Both the position numbers and the translations under genes were made by a program. DNA of 64,000 nt, taken from positions 1 to 64,000 of the forward strand of contig DATMAU010000064.1 of NCBI GenBank assembly GCA_035559775.1, in the 5' to 3' direction. This document shows, piece after piece, positions 17,784 through 25,678 of this stretch; positions within the stretch are counted from its first letter, which is position 1; each line of letters opens with the position of its first letter. Origin of the DNA: AG1 sp035559775 (GTDB lineage Archaea > Thermoproteota > Thermoprotei_A > Sulfolobales > AG1). Below the pieces are notes generated by a model, which saw nothing but the letters and a program-made list of their open reading frames with translations, did no database searches and had not been told where the DNA came from.

Positions 17784-18194
17784 ATGAAGGTCTACTTGGA
17801 GGAGTTCTTTGTAAGAACTAGTAAGAGGTTTCAGGTGGTTAAGATCACTGAGAGGGTTGAGAAAGCAGTCTCGAAGAGCGGTGTGAGCGAGGGTATATGT
17901 GCTGTGTTCACACCACACGCTACAGCAGCACTTATAGTTAATGAGTACGAGCCTAGAATAGCTGAGGACTATATAAGATGGGTCGAAGAGGTCTTTAGAC
18001 CGGGTGGTGGGTGGAGACACGATGAGATCGATTCCAACGCCCATGCCCACATAGCTTCGAGCATGATAGGGTCTGGGAGATTCATACCCGTGAGCAAAGG
18101 TTCTCTAGTGAGGGGAACGTGGCAGGAGATCATGTTGCTCGAGCTAGACGGACCAAGGGAGAGAAGAGTTGTTGTACAAGTGCTAGGGATCTAG
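17784..18194 (+). CDS. YjbQ/UPF0047 family protein
   Basis: 136 aa from ATG 17784, which follows GGTGTCTCT; a start at 17745 would give 13 more residues not found in the family. The conserved core is GICAVFTPHATAALIVNEYEP, HDEIDSNAHAHIASSMIGSG and GTWQEIMLLELDGPRERRVVVQV, including His and Asp/Glu residues that form the family's active-site pocket. Some members show weak thiamine phosphate synthase activity and the name 'secondary thiamine-phosphate synthase' is in use, but the physiological role is unclear. Single-gene unit. Confidence 0.85.
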   Translation: MKVYLEEFFVRTSKRFQVVKITERVEKAVSKSGVSEGICAVFTPHATAALIVNEYEPRIAEDYIRWVEEVFRPGGGWRHDEIDSNAHAHIASSMIGSGRFIPVSKGSLVRGTWQEIMLLELDGPRERRVVVQVLGI

Positions 18195-18423
18195 ATAGAT
18201 CTTACCATAGGGATCTTTCTCCTCACGATATAGGTAGAGAATAGCATTGCTAGGAGGCTGTAAAAGACCTAGGATAAGCTATAAGTCTGTGATGGGATCT
18301 CTTTGATAACGAGACAATATAGTCGATGTAAAGGTGTAAGAGGTGTGTGAAAGCTTCTAACACGTGGAGAGGCTAATTCTAGCGTTTTTATTTACTAATG
18401 TGAAACGAGATCCATGTATATTT

Positions 18424-18678
18424 TTAAGAGGATCTCTCTGGATTTGGCTCAGCGTCTTCCTTCAAAGAGCTTGCGCCCTCGTAATCCCGTATCTGCTCAT
18501 TACGCTCAAAGATCCTTTTAATATCCTTAGGATCTTCACTAATCGTATGTGGATTCCATTGTTTGAGACCCTTAATACCGATCGATCTAGCATTTCTAGC
18601 TATCCGTTTCAAGCAGATGCCTGGGTGTGCGAGAGTCGAGAAAGCAAAGCCTTCCTGATATATTAGTGCCATGTACAC
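18424..18678 (-). CDS. Hypothetical protein, possibly a gene remnant
   Basis: 84 codons starting at GTG 18678 and overlapping the stop of the broken kinase gene, as if translationally coupled to it. I do not recognise the sequence; it holds a basic stretch (GICLKRIARNARSIGIKGLKQWNPHT) and an acidic end. Because the two genes upstream in the same direction are frameshifted, this may be the remaining piece of a third gene of the same cluster. From 18195 to 18423 I see nothing. Confidence 0.35.
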   Translation of the reverse strand: MYMALIYQEGFAFSTLAHPGICLKRIARNARSIGIKGLKQWNPHTISEDPKDIKRIFERNEQIRDYEGASSLKEDAEPNPERSS

Positions 18679-19630
18679 GTCCTGACCAGGTTTTTAATGG
18701 TATTTTCATCCAGTTCTTTTATTATTAGCTTGAGCATAATTAATGCTGAGGCGCATGATTCGCGGATCCTCTGATCCTCTATAACTACAGATCTGCCGAT
18801 CATCCTGCCCACTTCCATCTCTAGAAGGTCTTTAAGCACTGCTTTGTTGGCTCTATATATAGATCCTGTGAGGGAGATCGGTATTTCGGGGCATTTAAGC
18901 TTCTTAAGGATCGTTGCTATTGAGAGAGCAACTTCTCTAACCTCCTCGCCTATGATCTCTACTGCCACAGGATCTCCTTCCATGTATGCCTTGAACACGT
19001 AGGGTGCGAAGGAGGCTATCAAACCCTTAGGATCTTCTGAGGAATAGATTTTAGACACAAGCTGGTGAACATCTGAGACATTATAGTGCTGGAAGGAATA
19101 TGTTGTTAATACTGTCTTGCCGATCCTTCCATCGAGAGATTTAACAACCATTGAGAGAGCCCTGGCCCCTATACTGTAGGCTCCCCCGCGATCATCGATC
19201 AGATGGCCCCAACCCTCCAGCTCCTCCCACCACATACCCCGTAGAAGTTACTCCCGGTTCCCAGGACTCCTATAACACCATCTCCCAGCAGGTGTGCTGA
19301 GGTGTGTGCCGCTCTAATATCCTCAAACACCTCAACCCTTGTCTCTAGATCAAGCATTTTGGCGAGCTCTCTCTTTATATGCTCATCCCACAAACCCTCC
19401 AGATACCCCGCCATCCCAATGCCTACACACACGATCCTTTCTCTAGGGATTTTCTCAAGAGTCCTAGCTAGTGCTTTTGAGAGGTTTTTCAGAGACCTCT
19501 CCAGGCCTATCGAGGCGGGGTTTCCAGGCCTATCATCTCTGAAGATCTCTACCAATATTCCATCTAGATTTACTACTGCTATCTCGATCTTGCTTGCCCC
19601 AGAGTCTATTCCCAGCACAATGTCCTTCAA
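18663..19630 (-). pseudogene. BadF/BadG-type sugar kinase, frameshifted
   Basis: Two overlapping frames make one protein. The first (from TTG 19630) has the phosphate-1 motif VLGIDSGASKIEIAVVN and runs through GVLGTGSNFYGV, then goes out of frame. The second frame resumes with GWGHLIDDRGGAYSIGARAL, the expected continuation in N-acetylglucosamine kinase-like members of the BadF/BadG/BcrA/BcrD family, and runs to the end with SLTGSIYRANK. A single-base indel between about 19205 and 19235 separates them. Repaired, it would be about 320 aa, normal for the family. The TTG overlaps the stop of the lyase remnant upstream, so this was an operon. Could be a sequencing error, but the upstream gene is broken several times. 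Confidence 0.72.
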
Positions 19631-20526
19631 GCCGTTTCCCTGCGATAGATCATGTTTCTCAGATCCTCTAAAGAGATCTCTTTGAGCGTTTCATAACCTG
19701 TGCACTTACCCTCAAGCCATCCTTCTAAATACTTAGATGTATAGTGATCATCTCTTAGATAGGGATACATGTTATAGATCCTATCGATCTCCTCAACCCG
19801 TCCTGACGAAAGATCTTCTTCAGGATCTAGAACTCTTACCTCCTCAACAAACCCAGACCTCATCAGCACCTCGAGAATCTCTGCAATGCAACCCTTAAAA
19901 TTATGATCTGCGTCGAAGATAGCTTTATTAGTATCGGTGATCTGTGTGTTGAGTATCACGGGCTCGATCGGTTCGGTATGGAGTCCCTCTTACTCTTGAT
20001 ATTCTTCACAAACCTGAAGATCTCCTCGGATCTCCTGGTCCAGAAGACCCGGTGTCCCAGCAGCCCCCAACGATCTCGAGCTCTACATCCCTCCCTGAGC
20101 TATCTCTAAAGCGGAATACTGTTAAGAGATCGATTATAATGTTATCATCATTACCAGTGTATAGAGCCACATTCTCCCTCCCAGCATCAGCGATAGCCCT
20201 TGCAACCTCGATGGTGTGGTATCTGTTAAATGGTGCTGTCTTTATAGCCACGAGGTTCTCGATCTCCTCAGCAAACCTCTTCCAGAACCTATATCCTAGT
20301 ATGCCTCCTACAGCGGGTTGGAGATAGAATCCAAATATCGGGATCTCCTTCGCAACGGTTTTCGCATGCTCTAGGATCATGTCTTCAGAGTATCCCTTAA
20401 GCATGTGAAAGCTTAAAAGCCTGCGTGATAGCCTAGATCCCATACTGTTCTAGCCTCCCTCACAGCCTGTGCTGCGTTCCCCACAATCCCGCCAAAGATC
20501 TCTAATAAGGGGTTAAACTCCTCGGT
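19627..20526 (-). pseudogene. Dihydrodipicolinate synthase-family lyase, N-terminally truncated and frameshifted
   Basis: Reading from 20526 downwards, the pieces are: NPLLEIFGGIVGNAAQAVREA to DLGYHAG in one frame; LLSFHMLKGYSEDMILEHAK to FGFYLQPAVGG, VAIKTAPFNRYHT and LYTGNDDNIIIDLLT in a second; LLGHRVFWTRRSEEIFRFVKN in a third; and ILNTQITDTNKAIFDADHNFKGCI to DPEEDLSSGRVEEIDRIY in a further one. Breaks fall near 20415, at the CCCCC run 20064-20068, and near 19960-19988. The N-terminal third of the (beta/alpha)8 barrel is missing: the remnant begins directly after the symporter stop, in the same frame. The gene is therefore dead. The family cleaves or forms 2-keto acids; substrate unknown. 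Confidence 0.75.
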
Positions 20527-21939
20527 CTATGTGGTGTGGTGTGGTGCGTTAATTGCTTTTCGTTTTTTCCTTGCATATATTATGAGTGCGATTATTGATG
20601 TTATTAAGAGGGATGATATAGATGCATAGTCCAGTGAGTGGGGGTATGCGGTGTTCCTGAGCGTGAAGAGAATTATATATGTTATGAATCCTGTTAGTGT
20701 GAGCAACGACACCTCCTTTCCCGATGGTTTCTCGAAAAGTGTTAGCATGATGATCGGTACGAGGTATAGCAGTGCTGCTGAGCTAGCTACAGCAAGGATC
20801 ACGACTGGCGCTACTGTGTAGTATGAGAAGATACCTAGCGCAAGTATAATACCTAGGACTGAGTATCTCCCCACCCTAACGCTCGCCCTACCAAGGATAT
20901 CAACACTTATCACAGATGACAGCGTGAGTAATATCGAGTCCAATGTGGATAGTGCTGCAGCCCATACTGCCAGGGCTAGGGCTAGAGCCATCCATTTGGG
21001 TAGGACGTTGACCATGAGGTAGGGGGTTATCTGGTTCGGATCCCGTAGATCCACCCTCACAATCCCCGAGGCTCCCAAGCCAGCTATTACCATGAGGAGT
21101 GTGAGAGTAAACCCGGCTATGAGGAACATGAGGACCCCTCTGGACAGTTCAGATCTATCCCTAGCCATATAGATTCTCTGGAGAACCTGGGGGTTTGTTA
21201 TTGAGAAGAAGATCCATGGGAGTGTTAGTGATACAAACCTCTCCAAGCTCCAATAACCAAAGCCTCCTGGGAGTGTGTGGAGCTGTGGCTGTGACGATGC
21301 TAGCCCTGGGGCTAGGTATGCTGCGAAGAGGAATGCTATGGTGAGGAAGAATGATCCCTGGAGTATATCTGTATACATAACCCCTCTCAAACCACCATAA
21401 AATACATATATAAAGACAGTCACAAGGGTTGCGAGGATCGCTATCTCCCTTGGAAGCCCTAGGAAGCTTAGTACCACAGCAGGTCCTATGATCTGGACAC
21501 TCATATATGGTATCATGAAGCCTAGATATGTTAACGAGACAATATACCTAGCAGCCCTCGAGCCGTTCTCGGCATAGATAATCTGTGTGGGGGTTATTAG
21601 CTTCAGGGATCTCGCCTTCTCAAGGATCCTGGGTGCGAGGAGGCTTAGAAGAGCTGCAGTCCCCATTAGGTATATAAGCTCGAAGCCAAGGGTTCCTACA
21701 CCATAGAGGTATGTGAACCCCACTAGCCCGACGAACATGAACGCGCTATATGTTGTTGCAAAGTATGTGAAGAAAAAGTGGATCTTACTAAGAGTCCTAC
21801 CACCTAAATAGTACTCCTCAACAGACCTCAGAGCACCCCTCCTCCTCGCAACCTCGCCCAACAATATACTTGCGAGCATGAATGCTGAGAAGGAGGCTAT
21901 GAGCGGGAGGTAAAGCTCCCCACCGCCCATGAGGATCAC
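20527..21939 (-). CDS. Sodium:solute symporter (SSS family)
   Basis: 470 aa with about 13 hydrophobic helices. Family features include GEVARRRGALRSVEEYYLGGRTLSKIHFFFTYFATTYSAFMFVG near the N-terminus and VFIYVFYGGLRGVMYTDILQG, followed by WIFFSITNPQVLQRIYMARD. It takes up a solute with Na+ across the membrane. Overlaps the small membrane gene before it by 4 bp. Position upstream of a broken lyase and sugar kinase suggests an acidic or amino sugar as the former substrate, an inference. The last codons (NAPHHTT) lie in a GTGGT tandem repeat at the junction with the truncated lyase. Confidence 0.87.
   Translation of the reverse strand: MILMGGGELYLPLIASFSAFMLASILLGEVARRRGALRSVEEYYLGGRTLSKIHFFFTYFATTYSAFMFVGLVGFTYLYGVGTLGFELIYLMGTAALLSLLAPRILEKARSLKLITPTQIIYAENGSRAARYIVSLTYLGFMIPYMSVQIIGPAVVLSFLGLPREIAILATLVTVFIYVFYGGLRGVMYTDILQGSFFLTIAFLFAAYLAPGLASSQPQLHTLPGGFGYWSLERFVSLTLPWIFFSITNPQVLQRIYMARDRSELSRGVLMFLIAGFTLTLLMVIAGLGASGIVRVDLRDPNQITPYLMVNVLPKWMALALALAVWAAALSTLDSILLTLSSVISVDILGRASVRVGRYSVLGIILALGIFSYYTVAPVVILAVASSAALLYLVPIIMLTLFEKPSGKEVSLLTLTGFITYIILFTLRNTAYPHSLDYASISSLLITSIIALIIYARKKRKAINAPHHTT
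20530..20546. repeat. Short GTGGT tandem repeat at the symporter/lyase junction
   Basis: Three GTGGT units in a row form the end of the symporter coding region, just where the N-terminus of the following lyase gene has been lost. Short tandem repeats favour slippage or deletion, which may explain the junction. Confidence 0.4.
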
Positions 21940-22121
21940 CTCCTAAGTGCTAGATAAGCCAGCAGTATGGAGATAATTGTTGCAAGGGACCAGAAAGTGA
22001 AGAGAACATAGGGTAATGATGAGCTTAGAAGCGTGTAGGGTATTATGAAGGATGCTAGTATCAATGCTGCAAATAAGATAGCATAGACCCCTTTATCAGA
22101 AACCCTGGAGCGTCTAAGCAC
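21936..22121 (-). CDS. Small membrane protein, symporter partner
   Basis: 61 aa from GTG 22121. Two hydrophobic helices (about residues 12-31 and 36-58) and basic ends. The 4-bp overlap with the symporter gene and the shape match the small DUF3311-like subunits commonly found before SSS symporters. Its role may be stability or assembly of the transporter. A TATA box (22153-22164) and a palindrome lie just upstream. Confidence 0.7.
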   Translation of the reverse strand: MLRRSRVSDKGVYAILFAALILASFIIPYTLLSSSLPYVLFTFWSLATIISILLAYLALRR

Positions 22122-22130
22122 AATAATCTC

Positions 22131-22144
22131 CGAACATATGTTCG
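22131..22144. promoter_or_regulatory. 14-bp perfect palindrome, candidate operator of the symporter operon
   Basis: CGAACATATGTTCG is its own reverse complement and lies between the likely TATA box of the symporter operon (CTTATAAATAAA, 22153-22164, read on the minus strand) and the GTG start at 22121, so it covers the expected transcription start. A repressor bound here would block initiation. Its GC-clamped ends make it less likely to be a chance AT-rich palindrome. Confidence 0.45.
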
Positions 22145-22152
22145 TTTACAGT

Positions 22153-22164
22153 CTTATAAATAAA
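22153..22164 (-). promoter_or_regulatory. TATA box of the symporter operon
   Basis: On the minus strand the sequence reads TTTATTTATAAG, about 35-40 nt before the GTG at 22121, the spacing expected for an archaeal promoter with a short leader. Confidence 0.45.
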
Positions 22165-22399
22165 GGCTTCATCGCCCAAGAATAAAAGCCTGGCTATGCA
22201 AGATCAGGAAAGCCCTTGAATCTCTCTCAATCCTATAGTAGATCTTCGCTATATGTATTTATCTCTGAGTGTGGATATATAGCCTAGTTTGGATGGATTT
22301 TAGAATACTGCTATGCATGGATATTAGGAGCTTACCCTTATTCATCCCGGTGAGATTCTGGTTTCCTTCAACCTACGGGATGTTTATAGGGCTAGGAGT

Positions 22400-23326
22400 G
22401 TGATTAGCAAGTATGTGGTTAGAACACCGCTGAGGTATTCGAGAAGGCTTTCAAGACTCTTTGGCTTTGATGTTTATCTAAAGCTTGAGAGCACCCAGAT
22501 CACGAGATCTTTTAAGGTGAGGGGAGGGATTCACTATATGAGTGTAATGGGTGATGAGGCTATTAAGAGAGGTGTTATCACAGCGTCTATGGGTAATCAT
22601 GCCCAGTCTGTTGCCTATGCATCGCTGGTCTTTGGGGCTAGATCCACTATAGTTATGCCCCATGGTGTTTCGAGGGTGAAGGTAGAGGCTCTCAGGGATC
22701 TCGGGGCTGAGGTGATCTTCCATGGCAAGATCTTTGAAGAGGCTAGGGAGTATGCTGAGAAGCTGGCCATGGATAGAGGGATGTTATATATCCATCCGGT
22801 GAACGAGATCCTACTCTACCCAGGAGTTGCTACAATGCATCTCGAGAACATAGAGGATCTGCCTGACGTTGATGTTATAATAAACCCCATAGGAGGAGGC
22901 TCGGGCGCTAGCGGAGCTGTGGTTGTTGCTAAGAGCGTAGATCCAAGTATAAAGGTGATAGGTGTCCAGGCCGAGGGTGCTCAGAGCTTCTACCAATCAT
23001 GGCTACAGAAGAGACTAGTGAGCACTGGAAAAGCCGACACAATAGCTGAGGGTATAGCTACCTCAAGAGCCTACGAGCTGCCCTTCACGATATTGAGGGA
23101 TAGGATAGACGATATCGTGCTCGTAAGCGATAACGAGATCATCAAAGCCATAAAGATCCTGGCAGAGGTTGAGGGCGTGATCGCCGAGCCAGCAGGGGCT
23201 GCAGCACTTGCAGCTGCAGCAAAGCTCGGATCTAATTTAGCCAACAAGAAAGTCATAGTCATGGTCACGGGAGGAAATATAGATCCCGAAGCCCTGGCTA
23301 AATATATGCAAAGATATGGGGCGTGA
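22400..23326 (+). CDS. ilvA: Threonine/serine dehydratase-like PLP enzyme
   Basis: 308 aa from GTG 22400. The PLP lysine is in SFKVRGG (near residue 38), followed by TASMGNHAQSVAYAS, the glycine loop NPIGGGSGASGA, and VSDNEIIKAIKILAEVEGVIAEPAGAAALAA; these are the marks of threonine dehydratase and serine racemase of fold type II. There is no ACT domain, so it is the short, catabolic or serine racemase-like form. The frame stays open upstream to 22328 and codes LRDVYRARSVISKYV, matching the family N-terminus, but contains no ATG, GTG or TTG before 22400; the true start may be a rare ATT or CTG near 22355 after GGTGAG. Single gene. Confidence 0.83.
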   Translation: MISKYVVRTPLRYSRRLSRLFGFDVYLKLESTQITRSFKVRGGIHYMSVMGDEAIKRGVITASMGNHAQSVAYASLVFGARSTIVMPHGVSRVKVEALRDLGAEVIFHGKIFEEAREYAEKLAMDRGMLYIHPVNEILLYPGVATMHLENIEDLPDVDVIINPIGGGSGASGAVVVAKSVDPSIKVIGVQAEGAQSFYQSWLQKRLVSTGKADTIAEGIATSRAYELPFTILRDRIDDIVLVSDNEIIKAIKILAEVEGVIAEPAGAAALAAAAKLGSNLANKKVIVMVTGGNIDPEALAKYMQRYGA

Positions 23327-23411
23327 AAATCCTTAGGGGCTAAGCCAGGCATTGAAAGGGCTTTTAATGAGTATGTTTTTTCCAAAGTGGGGGAAACAAT
23401 ATTACAGCTTA

Positions 23412-24458
23412 TCAAGGCTTCTTAAGTTTTTTAACCAAATCCGCTAAGTTTCTATGTACATATTCGCCGTTTTTTATCAAAGGCTCTCCATCTGCTATCA
23501 AAGTAGTTCCTAAGGCCAGAGCGTCAAAATGCGATACAGCTATTCCTAGCTTGCCCTTAAATGTTGGTGACTGGCTTCCGAAACCCCAGTCTACTGCTCC
23601 CCATACTCTCTCATCTTCCAGAATATTGCCTGTTAGTTTGGCGTTGGGGTGGCAACCCAGAGCTATATGTGCAACATTATACATATTAGGGTCTTCCAGA
23701 TCTTCAAGCCATTTCCTAAGGATCTCTGCCTCTCTCCCTCCTTCTATACTTACTATTCTACCCTTCTCTATTGTTATTTTAACAGGTTTTCTCAAAGAAC
23801 CCAGCTCTGCTGGTGGATAGATAGAGCCGTCTACCACAAAGACACCATTTATAGACTCCTCTATTGGTGCCCAGTCTACCTGACCTATTAGAGCATAATC
23901 CCCAGGACCTGTTACTTCGCCTTCAACGAGTATGGGTCTTGATGGGTCGTTCTTAAAAGACATATTGGTACCTTCAGGGGAGACGAGGCTGAACTCCTTT
24001 GAATCAGCCACTATTGATTGGAGCCTTTTCTGAAACTCAAGTAAAGCTTCAATGTTTATTCTCCCAATCATTCTAACCATCATGTCAGCATCCATGCCAA
24101 CTAATATTAGATACCTTATCCGACCACTCTTAATTGCTTCTTCATAAATACTTGAGTATAGAAGCCAGTTTTTGTTAAACTCTATCCACACGTCTGAGTT
24201 TAGCACAGCTGCTCTTATAGCTCTCACAGGTATGTCTTTCTCAGCCTGCATCGCAAAACCCCTAGCCATGTTAAACCATAGGACTAGGGGTCTAGCTCCA
24301 GCTAGTCTTACTGCCTGAGCCGTGGCCACCACTACTCTCCAATCTGATCCGGAATCTGCTGTTATGACCACCTCCTCGCCTGGCCTGATATGAAGCACCT
24401 TATCTACAAGTTTTCTTGCGGCCTCAGCAAGCTCAAACTCGAACCCTGTTATAGCCAT
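23412..24458 (-). CDS. M29-like aminopeptidase (third copy)
   Basis: 348 aa from ATG 24458, chosen over GTG 24467 because TGAGGTGAT stands right before it. Closely resembles the peptidase at 10858-11883 through its length: GMDADMMVRMIGRIN, GQVDWAPIEESINGVFVVDGSIYPPAELGSLRKPV, HIALGCHPNAKLTG, WGFGSQSPTFKG and SHFDAL. The metal-site motifs are in the same variant form (WGFGSQ in place of IHxALG). Five bases after the DUF917 gene, same operon. Likely cuts the peptide or amide released by DUF917 or imported by the divergent transporter, an inference. Confidence 0.82.
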   Translation of the reverse strand: MAITGFEFELAEAARKLVDKVLHIRPGEEVVITADSGSDWRVVVATAQAVRLAGARPLVLWFNMARGFAMQAEKDIPVRAIRAAVLNSDVWIEFNKNWLLYSSIYEEAIKSGRIRYLILVGMDADMMVRMIGRINIEALLEFQKRLQSIVADSKEFSLVSPEGTNMSFKNDPSRPILVEGEVTGPGDYALIGQVDWAPIEESINGVFVVDGSIYPPAELGSLRKPVKITIEKGRIVSIEGGREAEILRKWLEDLEDPNMYNVAHIALGCHPNAKLTGNILEDERVWGAVDWGFGSQSPTFKGKLGIAVSHFDALALGTTLIADGEPLIKNGEYVHRNLADLVKKLKKP

Positions 24459-24463
24459 TAAAA

Positions 24464-25543
24464 TCACCTCATCAGCTTTTCTACAAGCTTTTCCACAGGA
24501 ATATAGTTGTAATTAAAGCCAAAATGTTTTGGTCCAAATAGCTCGAGACCCTTGGCTGTCCTCCAGATGTTAGGGGCCTTAGATGCTATGACGATGACAT
24601 CTAATCCCTCTCTCACCATGTTGCTCAGTATAGGGTTGCCTACTGAGTCGACTAGCATTATAAGATCAGGGGGCATCGCTATCGGTTCATCGTCGAGCCA
24701 GACTAATAAATATTCGTTCTTAACATATATTTTAAGTTTACCCTCAGCACTTTCCACGGTTATAGTGCCTTCAAGGAATCTGCCCGTATTCTTTAGGTTA
24801 GACTCAGTAACTTTGCCTTCAAAAATCTTCCATCCTTTGAGTATATTCATTATAGCATCTACAGCGTTAGCTCCCCTTGCTCTGGACTCTCTAACGGCTC
24901 TGCCTAGTTTAAGGCACAGGGATAGAGTCCCACTGATTATAACGCTTCGGGCAGTTCTACCTCTAAGGGGGGTATCAACAACAAGGCTCCACCCGCCTGA
25001 GAGATAAGCTATATGTCTAGATATCTCCTCATAGAAATCAACGTTTGGGATCCTTGTGATAACTATCGTAGATCCGGTAGGAGATACTATAACCGAGGGA
25101 GTCACTGGAACCCCATATACATGGGCTGTTGACTGATGAAGCTCGGGCCCAGCTCTTCCCATCAGGTCTCCATCAACGATAGGCCTATTAAGAAGATACG
25201 CTGCATATAAAGCTACAGCAGTATTTCCACCTCCTAACTCGCTAGCCACGATACCAAGGATCTCTGCACCTAGCTCTTCGCTTAGAACGGATATAGCCTC
25301 AATAAGCATCGACTTCGTCTCCTCTTCTCCCCTATCAAGAGCGGTCCCCATAGAGCCGATGAAGTATGGGGAAACAACTATGTCGTCGTCGGAGAGCTCT
25401 TCCACAGCCACAACTTTTAACCCTCCTCCTTCGGCTATTCTCCTAGCCAGTCTTAATCCGTAAGAGAGCGAACCACCACCGCCAGTAGCTAGGAGAGATG
25501 CTCCCCAAATAATATCCTCTAAATCTTCCACCTTATCTATCAT
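24464..25543 (-). CDS. DUF917 family protein (second copy)
   Basis: 359 aa from ATG 25543; a GTG six codons upstream is possible. The family glycine motif reads IIWGASLLATGGGGSLSYGLRLA, with GNTAVALYAAYLLNRPIVDGDLMGRAGPELHQST (a well-conserved central segment of DUF917) and DLIMLVDSVGNPILSN near the end. Paralogue of the gene at 8748-9848. Divergent from the Opp transporter and co-transcribed with an M29-like peptidase. Same inferred role in cyclic amide breakdown. Confidence 0.82.
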   Translation of the reverse strand: MIDKVEDLEDIIWGASLLATGGGGSLSYGLRLARRIAEGGGLKVVAVEELSDDDIVVSPYFIGSMGTALDRGEEETKSMLIEAISVLSEELGAEILGIVASELGGGNTAVALYAAYLLNRPIVDGDLMGRAGPELHQSTAHVYGVPVTPSVIVSPTGSTIVITRIPNVDFYEEISRHIAYLSGGWSLVVDTPLRGRTARSVIISGTLSLCLKLGRAVRESRARGANAVDAIMNILKGWKIFEGKVTESNLKNTGRFLEGTITVESAEGKLKIYVKNEYLLVWLDDEPIAMPPDLIMLVDSVGNPILSNMVREGLDVIVIASKAPNIWRTAKGLELFGPKHFGFNYNYIPVEKLVEKLMR

Positions 25544-25678
25544 TGATACCACATATGCCACCGGTATTGTGGGACGTTACTACGTTTTTATTTTTTATTT
25601 TTATACTTTATCTAGATATCAGGATCTACATGAAAATATATATCCTCTGAGAAGTTCACAATATGCTGGAGGCGATTT
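25544..25678. promoter_or_regulatory. Divergent promoter: DUF917 operon and Opp transporter
   Basis: An A/T-only block at about 25585-25610 gives a minus-strand TATA (GTATAAAAAT) suited to the DUF917 gene. On the plus strand AAAATATAT (25634-25642) is about 35 nt before the GTG at 25679, which has a strong SD, GGAGGCGAT (25668-25676). The shared region suggests joint control of peptidase and transporter. Confidence 0.45.
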
